Source: Rubrivivax sp. (GTDB taxonomy: Bacteria; Pseudomonadota; Gammaproteobacteria; Burkholderiales; Burkholderiaceae_C). From it: 39,380 bases of DNA. A model generated the notes under the pieces. The model ran no database searches. It saw nothing but the letters and a program-made list of their open reading frames with translations, and was not told where the DNA came from. The number at the start of each line of letters is the position of its first letter. The first letter of the stretch is position 1. The position numbers were made by a program, and so were the translations under genes. This document shows, piece by piece, positions 15,784 to 26,123 of the stretch. The DNA lies in contig DYOR01000019.1 in the NCBI GenBank assembly GCA_020720385.1, positions 1 to 39,380 of the forward strand, read 5' to 3'.

Positions 15784-17724
15784 TCAGTTGATCGCCGAGC
15801 GCTTGCGCACGCTGTCGAAGCTCAGGCCGCTGTGGGACTCGCCCGTGCCTGACGTCTTGCTGCGGCCGATCCACAGGTAGGCACGGCCGTCGGAGGTGCG
15901 CGCGTACTGGAAGCTGCGGCGCACGATCGCGCCGGCGCGGGGCACCTCTTCCTCGGCCACAGCCAGGCTGTCGGTGGCCAGGGCGGCGCCCTGCGCGCCG
16001 GGGTCGACCTTGAGCAGCCGCCCGCGCGGGTGCAGCACGAACATCTGCACGCCGTTTTCCACGGCGGCCTCCTCGATGAACGTGTCCTGCAGGCGCAGCA
16101 GTTCGATGAACCCGGCGTAGGCCGGGTCGGCCATGAGGGCCGGCTCCACCGAATAGAAGCGCGCCATGCCGCCGCGCTGCAGCTTGACCGTGAAGCGCAG
16201 CGCGCCACCGTCGCCCTTGGGCACGAGCGGGATCCAGTGCGCCGGCACCTGCGTGGCCAGGCGGTAGACGAGCAGCGGGTCGTCGGGTGCCTCGGGCAGG
16301 CGTTGACGGAACGCCAGGTGGTCGGCCTCGAGCTTGCGGTCCAGCGGCTCGCCGCTCGTGCCCTGCACACGGCGCTCGATGCCCCAGGCAAGGTTGGCCA
16401 TTTCGTCGCGCACGAGCAGCAGTTCCTCCAGCGGCGGGCCTTCGAGCGTGCCGCTCAAGGTGTCGGGCAGGCACAGCGTGTCCTTCACCTCGGGGGCCAC
16501 GGCGCCGCGCGTGGCGAGCTCGAACATGCGCCACGGCGCGCCCGCCGCCGCGGGCAATGCGGCGTGGTCGGCGGCGCGCACCGTGGCCTCGACGCCGAAG
16601 GTGTCGCGCACCCTGAAACCGCCCAGGTCGTAGAGCGCACCCACCGGCAGATCCAGTGGCAGCAGGAACCAGTCGTTGCCGTAGGCCAGGCCGAACTCGG
16701 TCATGACCATGCGCACCACGCTCGCCGGCGAGGACTCGACGGCGGCGAAATTCACGCGCGCGTCCTCGAACTCCCAATACCGATCGGCGGGCATGCCCGG
16801 GTAGCGCACCGGCACGGGCAAGGCGTCGCGCAGCTTCACCACCGGCTCGGGTGGCGGCGCCGGGTTGGCCGCGCCTTCGGATTCGGCGACGAAGCTGTGC
16901 CAGTCGACGCGGCCGTCGGTGTATTCGTCGGCGCGCAGCGCGACATCGCGCGCGCGGCCCTTGGCGTAGAGCGAGAAGGCGTACTCGAAGCGTTCCTTGC
17001 GCCACGAGGCGTTGTCGGCCGCACCTTCATGCACCAGGGTGTCCAGCCATTGCAGCCAGGCGTCGAGCACCGCCAGCGCGTCGGCAACCTCGACTATCGG
17101 CAGCGGCAGCTCGGCCGGCACCGCGGCGAGGTGGCCGTCGGCGCCGCGCAGGGGTGCGAGCACGCCCGCCACCTTGGCCGCACTGATGCTGCGAGCGGCG
17201 AGCAGCAGATGCCACTGCTCGCCGGCCAGGTCGCTTTGCGGGTCGTCGGGTGCGCGCAGGTCCAGGGCGAAGTCCGGGCCACGCAGCGTGGCGACGAGCC
17301 CGGCAAGCCCGCGCGCGCGCGCCCGGCGCAGCAGGTTCAAGCCGGCTTCGCCGTCCAGGCGCGCGTGCGCGGCCAGCGCGGGCTCGGCCTCGACGCGCAC
17401 TTCGATGGGCGCGCCGCCGTCCTCCAGTGCCACCGTCTGCGCCAGCGTGGCGCCGGGGCCGGGGGCAAAGCGGTCGATGGGCGAGGCGTGGACATCGATG
17501 TCCACGCCGATCGGCGTGCCGGCATCCTCGCCGCGCAGCTCGTTGAACTGCCACTGGCGGCCGATGAGCCACAGCGGGTCGGCCAGCGGCGCCGACAGGC
17601 CGTCGTCGAGCTGGGGCGAGATGGGCGAGGTCTCGATGCGCGCGAATCCGGTGATCGTCGGCTTCACCGGCTCGAGCAGGTGGAGGTCCACCGAAACCAT
17701 GGCCTTGGGCAGCATGTAGAGCAT
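15784..17724 (-). CDS. Conserved giant-operon protein A, function unknown
   Basis: This 646-aa protein begins MLYMLPKAMVSVDLHLLEP; an in-frame ATG at residue 4 or 9 is possible. AAGGTC lies 8 bases upstream, and the gene starts 12 bases after the preceding stop. I recognise no domain, but DPLWLIGRQWQFNELRGEDA (about 49-68) recalls conserved hypothetical proteins I cannot name. No signal peptide, membrane helix or catalytic motif is evident. The middle is acidic and mixed alpha/beta (YWEFEDARVNFAAVESSP, then EFGLAYGNDWFLLPLDLPVG). It is the last and smallest gene of the four and probably acts with B, C and D as one cytoplasmic complex. Confidence 0.7.
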   Translation of the reverse strand: MLYMLPKAMVSVDLHLLEPVKPTITGFARIETSPISPQLDDGLSAPLADPLWLIGRQWQFNELRGEDAGTPIGVDIDVHASPIDRFAPGPGATLAQTVALEDGGAPIEVRVEAEPALAAHARLDGEAGLNLLRRARARGLAGLVATLRGPDFALDLRAPDDPQSDLAGEQWHLLLAARSISAAKVAGVLAPLRGADGHLAAVPAELPLPIVEVADALAVLDAWLQWLDTLVHEGAADNASWRKERFEYAFSLYAKGRARDVALRADEYTDGRVDWHSFVAESEGAANPAPPPEPVVKLRDALPVPVRYPGMPADRYWEFEDARVNFAAVESSPASVVRMVMTEFGLAYGNDWFLLPLDLPVGALYDLGGFRVRDTFGVEATVRAADHAALPAAAGAPWRMFELATRGAVAPEVKDTLCLPDTLSGTLEGPPLEELLLVRDEMANLAWGIERRVQGTSGEPLDRKLEADHLAFRQRLPEAPDDPLLVYRLATQVPAHWIPLVPKGDGGALRFTVKLQRGGMARFYSVEPALMADPAYAGFIELLRLQDTFIEEAAVENGVQMFVLHPRGRLLKVDPGAQGAALATDSLAVAEEEVPRAGAIVRRSFQYARTSDGRAYLWIGRSKTSGTGESHSGLSFDSVRKRSAIN

Positions 17725-17736
17725 GGCGTGGACCTT

Positions 17737-20700
17737 TCAGATCTTGCCCAGGGCGACCGTCTTGCTCGCCAGCGCGGCGTACTTGTGCGCCATCTGCCAG
17801 AGCTCGACGCTGGGCACCTCGGCGCCGAAGTGCTGCGGCAGGAAGTTGGCCGGCAGGAAGACACCCAGCCCGGCGACGAAGTCCTTGGGCCGCACGCAGC
17901 GCAGCTGCGCCAGGTCGAAGGCCTCGTGCACCGTGGCCAGCACCTCGTCGAAGCTCCACTGCGCCATCACCGCGCGCGGCGGCACGGCGAGCAGCACGGC
18001 CTGCGGCGGGCGCGCGCCCGGTGCGTCGTAGTGGAAGGCCACGCCGGTGGTCTGCATGCGCTCGGGGATGACCTCCTGCCACTCGTCGAGGCTCAGTCCG
18101 GCCAGCGGCGTGTCGGCATCCAGGCCTGCCAAGGCGTCGGCGCCGGCGGCGACCACCGCCAGCTGCGGCACGGCCTTGCGGATATCTTTGCCCGCCCAGG
18201 CCTCGGGCCGCGCGGCCCAGGCCTTGCCCTCGACGTGGGGCAGTTGCCACGCCACCAGATCGTCGGCCAGGCTGCTCTCGTGCAGCGCCTCGTGCGCGGT
18301 GAGGGCGGCATCCAGCCGGTCGGCGCCGGCGCGCACGCGCGCCAGCTTGGGCAACCAGCCGGCGAGCGCAAACGCGTCGTCGCCGAGCAGCGCCGCACGG
18401 TCGGCGAGCGACGCGGCCACCGAGGCCGCGTAGGGCCCGAGCGTGAACAGCGGCAGCACCGGGAAGTCCTTGCCGAAGACGAGCTTGATGCGGTCGATGG
18501 CCATGCCGATGGCCTCGGGCAGGGTGGGCTCGCGCTCTTCAGCCGGCGTGCGCCCGCGCGGCGGCAGGCGCGCCGAGCTGGCCAGGCGCTCGTCGATCTC
18601 GAGCACGACGCGGTCACGCCGCGCGCGGTGCTCGTCTTGCCAGCGCGCCTGCGCCGCTGCCTCGACCGGGGGCATGTCGGGCTCGGATTCGCGCAGGCCG
18701 AAGGGCCAGCAGGCGCGCAGGGCCATGGTGATGGCGTCGTCGTCGAGCGCGGCATCGACGAGGGTCTGCCTGGCGTTGCCCAGCAGGGTCAGCGCGGTGG
18801 CGGCGCGGCCTTCGATCTCCGCCGCATCGACGCCGGCGTAGTCGCCCTGGTCGCTCTGCGTGGCTTCGAGTTCGTCCTTGGGCACGACGAGGTCGTGCCG
18901 GTTCAGGGCGCGCACCCCCGCCACCAGTGCACGCACGCTGCCCGCCAGCGCCTCGAACTCGGCCAGGCCGGGGAGTTCGCCGGCGCCGTTGCGCTCCAGG
19001 ATCTCGAGCTGCAGGTCGGCGGCGTTGCCCGCCGCGCGCACGAAGGCCTCGGCGAGCCAGCGCCGCAGCGGCGCGGCGCGCACGCCGGCCTCGCCCGGGT
19101 GCAGGGCCGCGCCCAGCACCAGCGACAGGGGGCCGCGCTGCAGGTCCGCCGGCGTGAGCACGATCTCGCCGTCGAGCGCCCCGTGGCGCGTCTTCAGCGC
19201 CTTGAAGGCAAAGCCCGCAGGCGCACCGAGCAGGCGTGCCACGGCGGCGTCCAGGCGCGGCTCGATGGTGCTGCGCGGGTCTCCCGCGGCGGCGCCGGCC
19301 CAGGCTTGCGGCAGCGGCGCGCTGGCGCAGAGCAGCATCAGGCGCTGCGCGTACGACACGCCGCCGCGCGGCGTTTGCGTCACCTGCGGCGAGATCGGGC
19401 TGGCGTGCGCGTCGAGCATGGCCGCCGCGGCGGCCGCACGCTCGAGGTTGTTCTGCGCCAGCTGGTAGACGCTCTCGGCGACCATCACGTCGCTCACCGC
19501 GTCCCAGGTTTCGGCCAGGTCGGCGAGCAGCGGGCGCAGGGCGGGCTTGTCGGCGTTGGCGACGAAGCCCAGCACCGCAGCGTCGCCGCCGGTGCGCCAG
19601 GCGTCGAGGAGCGCCAGGCCATCGACGACATCGCGCGCGGCGATGGCTTCGGCAGGCTGCTCGGCCAGTGTCGTGCCGGCGGCGCGCAGCGGGTAGCGCA
19701 GGCGGAAGTCGAGGATGTACTGCGCGCCGACGAAATCCGTCGTCTCGCGCAGTGCGCGCTCGAAGCGGTAGCCGAGCAGTGCCGCCGGGCTCTGGCCGCG
19801 CTCGATGCCCTCGACCAGGTCGCGCGCCTTTTGCACCCGAGCCGAGCTCAGGTCGATGTTGAAGGCCTCGCCGCCGCGCTCGGCATTGGCGAGGAAGCCG
19901 CTGCGCAGCAACGCCGCCGCGGCGGCCTGCGTCAACGACGGCGCATGCGTGTAGCCCAGGCTGTCAGGCGCGATGTCGCGCTGCAGGTTCTCGACGAAAC
20001 CGTAGGCGCCCAGGTGCAGGCCCAGGGGCTGGCCGGCCTGTTCACGTGCCTGGCGCACCTGTGCGAGGCGCTTGGAGGCCAGGCCGGTGATCCACGCGTC
20101 AATGCGGTAGGAGAAGGTGTCGAGCGTCAGGCGAAACGCCAGGTCGAGTTCGCCCACCTCGAGCGGCGCGAGGTATCTGAGGCTCGCGCGCACGGCGCCG
20201 GTGTGGCGCCAGACGAAGGGCAGGCCCGCGTGGTAGTCGAGGAAGGCGCGCCCCGCGCCATGCCCGGCCACGGCCGCGTCCAGGGCCGGGGCCGTGTTGA
20301 GCGCACCCGCCACATGCGCCTCGATCGTCTTGCCGCCCGTCAGCGCCGGGATCTTCAGGTTGTTCAGCGCCCGCGTGGAGCCGACTTCCTGGAACGAGGC
20401 GGGCGCCGCCGGCGCTGCGATGCCGACGAACGACGGGGTCGACTTCGACAGTGCCAGGCTGCTCTTGGCGTGGGCATGCGGGCCTTCGGCCAGGGCGGTG
20501 TCGACCAGGCGCAGGCCGCTGCGGTCGAATTCCTCCTCGGCGGAGAAGGCGAGCAGCGCCTCGAGCAGCGAGTCGCCGTTCTGTTGCTGCGAGAGCTTCG
20601 ATTTCGCCTGCGCCTCGTCGCCCAGCGCGGCCTCGATGGTGGCGATGAACGGCGGGTCCAGGGCATCGCCGGCGGCGCGCGGCTTCTTCCTGTCCTTGGG

Positions 20701-22518
20701 GTCGGCCTGCACCCAGGGCACGTAGCCGAGGTCGTGGTCCTGCACGTCGTGCACCACGTGTTCGAGCAGCACCTCGACCCCCTGCTGGATGCCGAAGGCG
20801 GCGAGCATGTCGCGCACGATGGGGGCCTTGCTCTGCGTCTGCGCGGCGCCGTACTGCGTGGTCAGGCCGTTGACGATGACCGACTTGTTGGGGTTCTCGA
20901 TGTTGCGGAACTTGGCCACCGCCGACCAGGGGCCGCTTTGCACCAGCTCGCGCACCTCGTCGAGCTTGTTGCCGTCGACGCGCGGCACGCTGGCCAGCGC
21001 CTGGCCCCAGGCCGGGCGCAGCAAGCCCAGCACCTTGAAGACACCTGTTTCGATGCTGTCCTGCGGCTCGTACTGCGCGGCCACCGGCAGCACGCCGTAG
21101 GGCTGCTTGCCGATGCGCAGCACGGGCAAGGGCCCGCCGGGCCGCACCCAGCCGACGGCAAAGTTGCGTGTGGCGTCGATGGCGGCGTCGCTGACGTAGG
21201 TCTCGTTGATCTGCGAGACGTTCCACATCTCGTCGAGGTAGCGCCCGAAGGTGCCGCGCCACAGCGCGTTGATCATGTGCATCTGCGTGCGCTGTTCGGC
21301 GAGCCCCGCGCCGGCCACCATCTCGGGCCGCAGCAGCTGGCCGCGCAGGCCCAGGGCGCGCAGCGTCAGGTCGTAGGCGTCGGTGGCGCCGGCTGCGGGC
21401 ACGGGTTGGGCCTCGGCGGGGGGCGGCGGCACCTCGCCCGAGTTGCGCGCCGCGGCGCCGCGGCCGGTGTTGTTGGTGGCCGTGCCCAGCGGCGCGAAGG
21501 CCATGCCGTGGCTCGCGGCGTGGCCTTCGAGCAGTTCTTCCAGCGCATCGGCCGCAGCGTCGGGCGCGAGCGTCCAGTCCACGCCCACGACCACCAGGCG
21601 CTCCAGAGGCGAGCCCCAGGCGAAAGGCTGCGCGTCGTGGCGTTGCTGCAGTCGCCGGGCGACATGCGCGGCGGTGATGGACAAGCCCATGCCGACCTTC
21701 ACCGCCTCGTCGAACTTGCGCATCCATTCGCGGTCGGGCCCGAACAGCGCGTCTTTGGCCGGCCCGGTGGTGGCGAGCGCCGGGTCGAGCTCGGGGCTCA
21801 TGGGCAGGATGTCGGGCACGTTGGCGCCCCACTCGCGGAACACCTCGCGCCGCCCGGGCGCATAGCCCACGGCACAGAAGCGGTCGGGCAGGAGCATGGC
21901 GTAGGACTGGCGCGAGAGCGTGGTCACGGCCTGGGCTTCGTCGGGGTTGGCCGGGTCGGTGGCGCGCACGATGAACTGCGCGCGCGGTGCCCGATACGCG
22001 GCCACGAGGCGGCGCCACACGGTCTCTTCCTTGCCCACGCCGGCCCCGGCCTCGGCCCAGTACTCCTGCCCGCCGCGCCGCTCCGCGTCTGTCAGGCCGC
22101 GCAGGTGGCGCATGACGTGGATGGTGTCGGGGTAGATGCGGACCGCCAGGCGCGTGCCCTGGTCCAGGTAGCGCGTCTCCAGGCGCACGGGGAGCAGGGC
22201 GATGGGCACGTCGCCACTCAGTGCCTGCACCATGTCGGCGGGGTCGCGCTGCTCGAGCAGGCGCTCGGAATGCTGGCGGATCTGGTCGACCAGGCCCGTG
22301 CGACCGCCCGCCACCGCGGCGAGCGCGGCCTCGCCCTGAGTCACCGCCTGCTTCAGCGCGTCGACGCGAAAGGCCGCGTCGCCTTGCGCCAGCGCCGACG
22401 CCAGCGCGCCGCGCGCCAGGGCCACCTCGACGCGCGCCGCGTCCAGGCGGCGCTGCGTCTCGGCCAGCGCCGCACGCGCCTGGGCTATCGGTCCACGGGC
22501 TATGGGCAGCAGGGGCAT
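17737..22518 (-). CDS. Conserved giant-operon protein B, 1593 aa, function unknown
   Basis: The start at ATG 22518 (MPLLPIARGPIAQARAALAE) has AAGGAGAGAG just upstream; the frame is open much further back inside gene C but without this support. Residues about 10-90 look like a coiled coil (RRLDAARVEVALARGALASA). ALLPVRLETRYLDQGTRLAV and RIYPDTIHVMRHLRGLT (about 105-140) form a block I recall from large hypothetical proteins. The rest holds many blocks such as RIGKQPYGVLPVAA and VEVLLEHVVHDVQDHDLGY, without an enzyme signature. No signal peptide or transmembrane segment is seen. It is the largest gene in the operon, 26 bases after C and 12 before A. Confidence 0.7.
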   Translation of the reverse strand: MPLLPIARGPIAQARAALAETQRRLDAARVEVALARGALASALAQGDAAFRVDALKQAVTQGEAALAAVAGGRTGLVDQIRQHSERLLEQRDPADMVQALSGDVPIALLPVRLETRYLDQGTRLAVRIYPDTIHVMRHLRGLTDAERRGGQEYWAEAGAGVGKEETVWRRLVAAYRAPRAQFIVRATDPANPDEAQAVTTLSRQSYAMLLPDRFCAVGYAPGRREVFREWGANVPDILPMSPELDPALATTGPAKDALFGPDREWMRKFDEAVKVGMGLSITAAHVARRLQQRHDAQPFAWGSPLERLVVVGVDWTLAPDAAADALEELLEGHAASHGMAFAPLGTATNNTGRGAAARNSGEVPPPPAEAQPVPAAGATDAYDLTLRALGLRGQLLRPEMVAGAGLAEQRTQMHMINALWRGTFGRYLDEMWNVSQINETYVSDAAIDATRNFAVGWVRPGGPLPVLRIGKQPYGVLPVAAQYEPQDSIETGVFKVLGLLRPAWGQALASVPRVDGNKLDEVRELVQSGPWSAVAKFRNIENPNKSVIVNGLTTQYGAAQTQSKAPIVRDMLAAFGIQQGVEVLLEHVVHDVQDHDLGYVPWVQADPKDRKKPRAAGDALDPPFIATIEAALGDEAQAKSKLSQQQNGDSLLEALLAFSAEEEFDRSGLRLVDTALAEGPHAHAKSSLALSKSTPSFVGIAAPAAPASFQEVGSTRALNNLKIPALTGGKTIEAHVAGALNTAPALDAAVAGHGAGRAFLDYHAGLPFVWRHTGAVRASLRYLAPLEVGELDLAFRLTLDTFSYRIDAWITGLASKRLAQVRQAREQAGQPLGLHLGAYGFVENLQRDIAPDSLGYTHAPSLTQAAAAALLRSGFLANAERGGEAFNIDLSSARVQKARDLVEGIERGQSPAALLGYRFERALRETTDFVGAQYILDFRLRYPLRAAGTTLAEQPAEAIAARDVVDGLALLDAWRTGGDAAVLGFVANADKPALRPLLADLAETWDAVSDVMVAESVYQLAQNNLERAAAAAAMLDAHASPISPQVTQTPRGGVSYAQRLMLLCASAPLPQAWAGAAAGDPRSTIEPRLDAAVARLLGAPAGFAFKALKTRHGALDGEIVLTPADLQRGPLSLVLGAALHPGEAGVRAAPLRRWLAEAFVRAAGNAADLQLEILERNGAGELPGLAEFEALAGSVRALVAGVRALNRHDLVVPKDELEATQSDQGDYAGVDAAEIEGRAATALTLLGNARQTLVDAALDDDAITMALRACWPFGLRESEPDMPPVEAAAQARWQDEHRARRDRVVLEIDERLASSARLPPRGRTPAEEREPTLPEAIGMAIDRIKLVFGKDFPVLPLFTLGPYAASVAASLADRAALLGDDAFALAGWLPKLARVRAGADRLDAALTAHEALHESSLADDLVAWQLPHVEGKAWAARPEAWAGKDIRKAVPQLAVVAAGADALAGLDADTPLAGLSLDEWQEVIPERMQTTGVAFHYDAPGARPPQAVLLAVPPRAVMAQWSFDEVLATVHEAFDLAQLRCVRPKDFVAGLGVFLPANFLPQHFGAEVPSVELWQMAHKYAALASKTVALGKI

Positions 22519-22544
22519 GGCTCTCTCCTTGCGCGCGCACGCGC

Positions 22545-25500
22545 TCAGGGCAACAGGTCGGTGCCGATGTAGTAGGCGCGGAAGGGGCGTTGCAGCAAGG
22601 CCTTGGCCACGTCCGCGGCATGTGCCGAGTTCAGCAGCGACACCGGCCGCGCCGGCACCTGCGGCGTGGCCGGCGGCGCCGCCACCAGGTCGTTCAGGCG
22701 CAGGAAGCGGCGCGCCACGTTGGCCGGCAGCACCTGGTTCCAGGTCACGTCCTTCCAGCCGCCACCGCCGCTGGTGAGGCGGCCGCTGTCGGGCTCGTCG
22801 AAACCGAAGCGCGGTTCGGTCATCTGCTCTTCGAGCACGAAGCACCACTTGGCGACTTCGGCCTTGGCCTGCACGGGGTCGACGATGGGAATGTCGAAGC
22901 CCACGTAGACCAGGTCGGGGGGCAAGGGGCCGGCGAAGATCGGCCGCTTGACGATCATGTCCAGCGTCGCCGGCGGGCTGATGCCGGGCTCGGCCACGCT
23001 GAAGTCGGCGGGCTGGCCCAGCGAGTTCTTCGCCGGGTGCTTGCGCTGCGCATAGATGGTGAGGTTGGGAAAGCGCTTGATGAGCGTGGCGCGGATCACG
23101 AGCACGAGCTTGTCGCCGCCGGTGGCCGGGGGCGGGGGCGGCTGGTGCCCCAGGGCGAAGGCGGCATTCCAGGTGTGCAGCTCGCGGATGTCGGGCTGGT
23201 CGTCGAGGCGGTCCCAGAAGTGGCGCATCGGCGTGCCGCGCTGGTCCGTGGGGAAGCCGCGCCAGAGCAGCTCGCGCGCCATCTCGTGGTTGATGCCCAC
23301 CATGAACGACTCGATGAAGCGGTTGTTGGTGCGCGCCAGCACGAGGAAGTCGTTGGGGATCGCGTTCGCCCCGGGCATCATGGCTTCGGCGTCCATGCGC
23401 GCCAGGCGTACGGCCATCGGCTCCTCGAGCTTGGGAAAGGCCATGACGCGGTCGAAGAGCCGCGGCAGCACGAAGCGCACATCGGTGAACGCCGCCGCGC
23501 TGGCCAGGGCCGAGGCGATGAAGGGGTTGGACAAGCTGCGCGTCGCGGCGTCGAAAGCCAGCGCGCTGCCGCCGATGGAGAGCGTGGCGGCGAGGCGCGC
23601 GGGCACGGTGAGCTCGGGGTCGGTGCGCCGGCGCATTTCTCTCGCCACCGCCGCCAGCGGGAAGTCCAGCGCCTTGACCTTCACCCCGGCCTCGGCCAGC
23701 GGCGAGAACCACAGGCGGTTCACGTCCTTGAGCGCGGCCGTGAAGCGCGCCAGGGTGGCGCGGTCGTGCAGTGGCGCGGCGACGGTCACGGTGGCTGCGC
23801 CGGCGGGCAGGGCCACCGCGGCCTGGCCCTGGAACAGGCCCGCCAATGCCGACGCCGCGTTGGAGCCGATGGCGATGGGCACGGCCTGCTGCGCCAGCGG
23901 CAGCGAGTTCACCGGCAGGGTGGAGAAGATCGCCGCGTTGCCGAACTGGCCCACCTGCTGCGAGACCACCGTGCCGAAGCCCGAGCGCAGCGCGGCGGCT
24001 CGCGTGGCACGGCTGCGCGCCAGCTTGCGTTGGCGCAGTCCCGCACCGAAGGCCTGGATCGCACCGGTGCGCCCGTCGATGCGCAGGGGCACGACGGCAG
24101 CCTGCGCCAGGCCCTGCTTGTCGCTCAGCGCGATGAGCACGCCCTCGCTGCGCCGCACGTCGGCGTCGGCCTGCACCCGGCGCGCGATCTCGGCCAGCGG
24201 AATGCGCACCGTGGCGGTGGCGGAGAGTTGCGCGAAGCGGATGAAGTGCGCCTCGGTGAGCACACCCTGTGCGGTGGCGGGTTTGAGCTTGGGGCGCCAC
24301 GCGGCGCCTTCGCCCTTGGCCTGGTCGTACCACTGGCGGGCGGACTGCCCCGCAGCCTGCATCGCCTGCAGCTGGTCGGCGCGCAGGCTGCCGGCGAGGC
24401 CGATGGGCGAGAGGTCGACGAGCGCCGCGGGGTCGGCCGGCAGCGCCAGCCGGTCGTAGCTCTTGCTGCCGAGGATGCCGTCGGGCACGTAGCGGTTGGG
24501 GTCGATGGCGTGCGGGTTGCTCGAGCCCTTGACCAGCGTGGCCACCATGCCGGCCACCTGCGTGGCCACCGATGGGCCGGCGGCCTGGCGCACGGCGGCC
24601 TTGAGGGCCGGGCGTTGCGCGCTGGTGAGGCGGCGCAGGCCCGGGTCGGCGACGGCATTGGGCACGCTGGTGGCGCGGATGCGCGCATGCACGGTCTCTT
24701 CGGCGGCGACGCGGATGCGCGAGGCCGCCGGGCCGGCGACGGCGAGAAGGCGGTCGTCGGGCAGCTTCTTCAGCTTGGCGTGCAGCACGCGCTGCACTTC
24801 CTTGGCCATGGCGGCGCGGGCCAGCGCGCGCTCGATGCGCAGCACCTCGCCCACCTGGCTCCAGCAGGCGTCCATGAAGGCCTCCTGGTTGGCGCGCACG
24901 ACCTCGGTGCCCTTGCCGGCGGCGGCACGAAAGCGCGGGTCGCGGTTCAGCTCGTTGAGCCAGCGCCCCGGCGTGGCGTCGACGACATGCTTGCGCGCAT
25001 GCCAGGCGCCGTAGATCGGCGGCGCCACGGTGGGCGCGCGCTCGGGTGCGGCGGCCGAGATGAGCTGCGTCTGCGGTGCGTTGACGATGGTCTGCAGCTT
25101 GCCGGCGACGTCGTCGCGCGCATGCGGCTCGCTGGCGTAGCTCACCGAGGTGAGCGCGCCCTCGTAGAGCGGGTTGATGGGCTGCGCGTCGGCGGTGAGC
25201 AGGCGGTCGGCGTCGACCGACATGGGCACGGTGCCCAGGGTTTGCAGGCGCTGCGTCAGCGTGGCGTCGCCGACATAGGCCTTGGGCGTCTTGATGCGCC
25301 GCGCCAGGGTCTCGAAGTCACCGGCCGGGCCGGTGGAGAACTCCCAGTGGAAGTACACCGGCAGCTCGACGTCGCCGACGAAGGGCCGCGTCCAGGCCGA
25401 TTGCAGCACCGGCGCCGCGTCGGCCTGCGCCATCAGGGGCTGGCCCAGGCCGCGCCGGCAGCCGACGTCGAAGGCCGGAACGAGGCAGGCGAAGTAGTTG

Positions 25501-26111
25501 TGCGAGGCCTCGAGCCGGCGCGGGCTGACCAGGCGCGAGACGTTGCGCTCGGGCTGCTGCGCCAGCTCGCCTTCGATCTGCGCCTTGGTCGTTGCGGCGG
25601 AGGTGGCCTGGGCATGGGCCCAGAGCCACGATTCGTCCAGGTCCGGCAGCTCGGTCTCGGCCACGTCCAGCGGCACGCGCACCGAAGGCAGCGGCACCGT
25701 GCTGCCACGCATGCGCGGCAGCGCCACGCGGGCGCGGTCGAAGACCACCAGCACGAGCCAGGGGCGCAGGCGCTGCGACGCGCCGGCCTGTGCCGGGGTG
25801 AACATCCAGGGGAAGTCCGGCGGGTCGAAGTCCACCAGCGCCAGGTAATTGGGTTCGAAGCTCGTGGCGTGGGGCTTGGGGTCGGTGCGCAGGATCAGCC
25901 GCGTGTCCAGGCCCACGATGTCGGCCGGGCCGAACAGGCGCAGTCCCACCTGGCCGGTGACCGGTGCCACCGCGTTGCCGTCGCGGTCGGCGGCGATGGT
26001 CAGGCCGAGCTGGATCCCGGGACGCGCCGCGATGCCCAGGGCATCGGGGGTTTGCACGGCACGCACCAGGCCGCGCCGGGCCCAGGGCAGGAAGCGGTAG
26101 TCGATGGCCAT
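22545..26111 (-). CDS. Conserved giant-operon protein C, 1188 aa, function unknown
   Basis: The start MAIDYRFLPWARRGLVRAVQ has GAGGAG upstream, and D ends 12 bases before. The first 300 residues are beta-rich (VGLRLFGPADIVGLDTRLIL, then LRPWLVLVVFDRARVALPRM). A helical centre follows. Near residue 930-970 is the most distinctive block, NNRFIESFMVGINHEMAREL followed by LWRGFPTDQRGTPMRHFWDR, which I recall from unnamed bacterial proteins. It ends LLQRPFRAYYIGTDLLP. There is no signal peptide or membrane helix. HEMARE looks like a zinc-peptidase HExxH-type motif at first sight but lacks the second His. Its partner proteins are inferred from the operon. Confidence 0.7.
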   Translation of the reverse strand: MAIDYRFLPWARRGLVRAVQTPDALGIAARPGIQLGLTIAADRDGNAVAPVTGQVGLRLFGPADIVGLDTRLILRTDPKPHATSFEPNYLALVDFDPPDFPWMFTPAQAGASQRLRPWLVLVVFDRARVALPRMRGSTVPLPSVRVPLDVAETELPDLDESWLWAHAQATSAATTKAQIEGELAQQPERNVSRLVSPRRLEASHNYFACLVPAFDVGCRRGLGQPLMAQADAAPVLQSAWTRPFVGDVELPVYFHWEFSTGPAGDFETLARRIKTPKAYVGDATLTQRLQTLGTVPMSVDADRLLTADAQPINPLYEGALTSVSYASEPHARDDVAGKLQTIVNAPQTQLISAAAPERAPTVAPPIYGAWHARKHVVDATPGRWLNELNRDPRFRAAAGKGTEVVRANQEAFMDACWSQVGEVLRIERALARAAMAKEVQRVLHAKLKKLPDDRLLAVAGPAASRIRVAAEETVHARIRATSVPNAVADPGLRRLTSAQRPALKAAVRQAAGPSVATQVAGMVATLVKGSSNPHAIDPNRYVPDGILGSKSYDRLALPADPAALVDLSPIGLAGSLRADQLQAMQAAGQSARQWYDQAKGEGAAWRPKLKPATAQGVLTEAHFIRFAQLSATATVRIPLAEIARRVQADADVRRSEGVLIALSDKQGLAQAAVVPLRIDGRTGAIQAFGAGLRQRKLARSRATRAAALRSGFGTVVSQQVGQFGNAAIFSTLPVNSLPLAQQAVPIAIGSNAASALAGLFQGQAAVALPAGAATVTVAAPLHDRATLARFTAALKDVNRLWFSPLAEAGVKVKALDFPLAAVAREMRRRTDPELTVPARLAATLSIGGSALAFDAATRSLSNPFIASALASAAAFTDVRFVLPRLFDRVMAFPKLEEPMAVRLARMDAEAMMPGANAIPNDFLVLARTNNRFIESFMVGINHEMARELLWRGFPTDQRGTPMRHFWDRLDDQPDIRELHTWNAAFALGHQPPPPPATGGDKLVLVIRATLIKRFPNLTIYAQRKHPAKNSLGQPADFSVAEPGISPPATLDMIVKRPIFAGPLPPDLVYVGFDIPIVDPVQAKAEVAKWCFVLEEQMTEPRFGFDEPDSGRLTSGGGGWKDVTWNQVLPANVARRFLRLNDLVAAPPATPQVPARPVSLLNSAHAADVAKALLQRPFRAYYIGTDLLP

Positions 26112-26123
26112 GGTGCGGGCTCC

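Noticed and set aside
16030-22572. Plus-strand frame of more than 2100 codons opposite genes A and B
   Set aside because: The product is a His/Gln/Arg/Gly-rich chain with no domain, the usual shadow of GC-rich codon bias on the other strand; the minus-strand genes have ribosome-binding sites, tight spacing and protein-like sequence.
23280-23300. HEMARE in protein C as a zinc protease HExxH site
   Set aside because: The second histidine is missing and no downstream Glu or His ligand pattern follows.
22519-24333. Upstream extension of protein B into gene C
   Set aside because: No family blocks before MPLLPIARG; ATG 22518 has AAGGAGAGAG in the gap after C.
25000-25100. CRISPR or tandem-repeat array inside the giant genes
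   Set aside because: Recurrent GGC/GCG-rich words are codon bias; no regular repeat and spacer spacing was found anywhere in the window.
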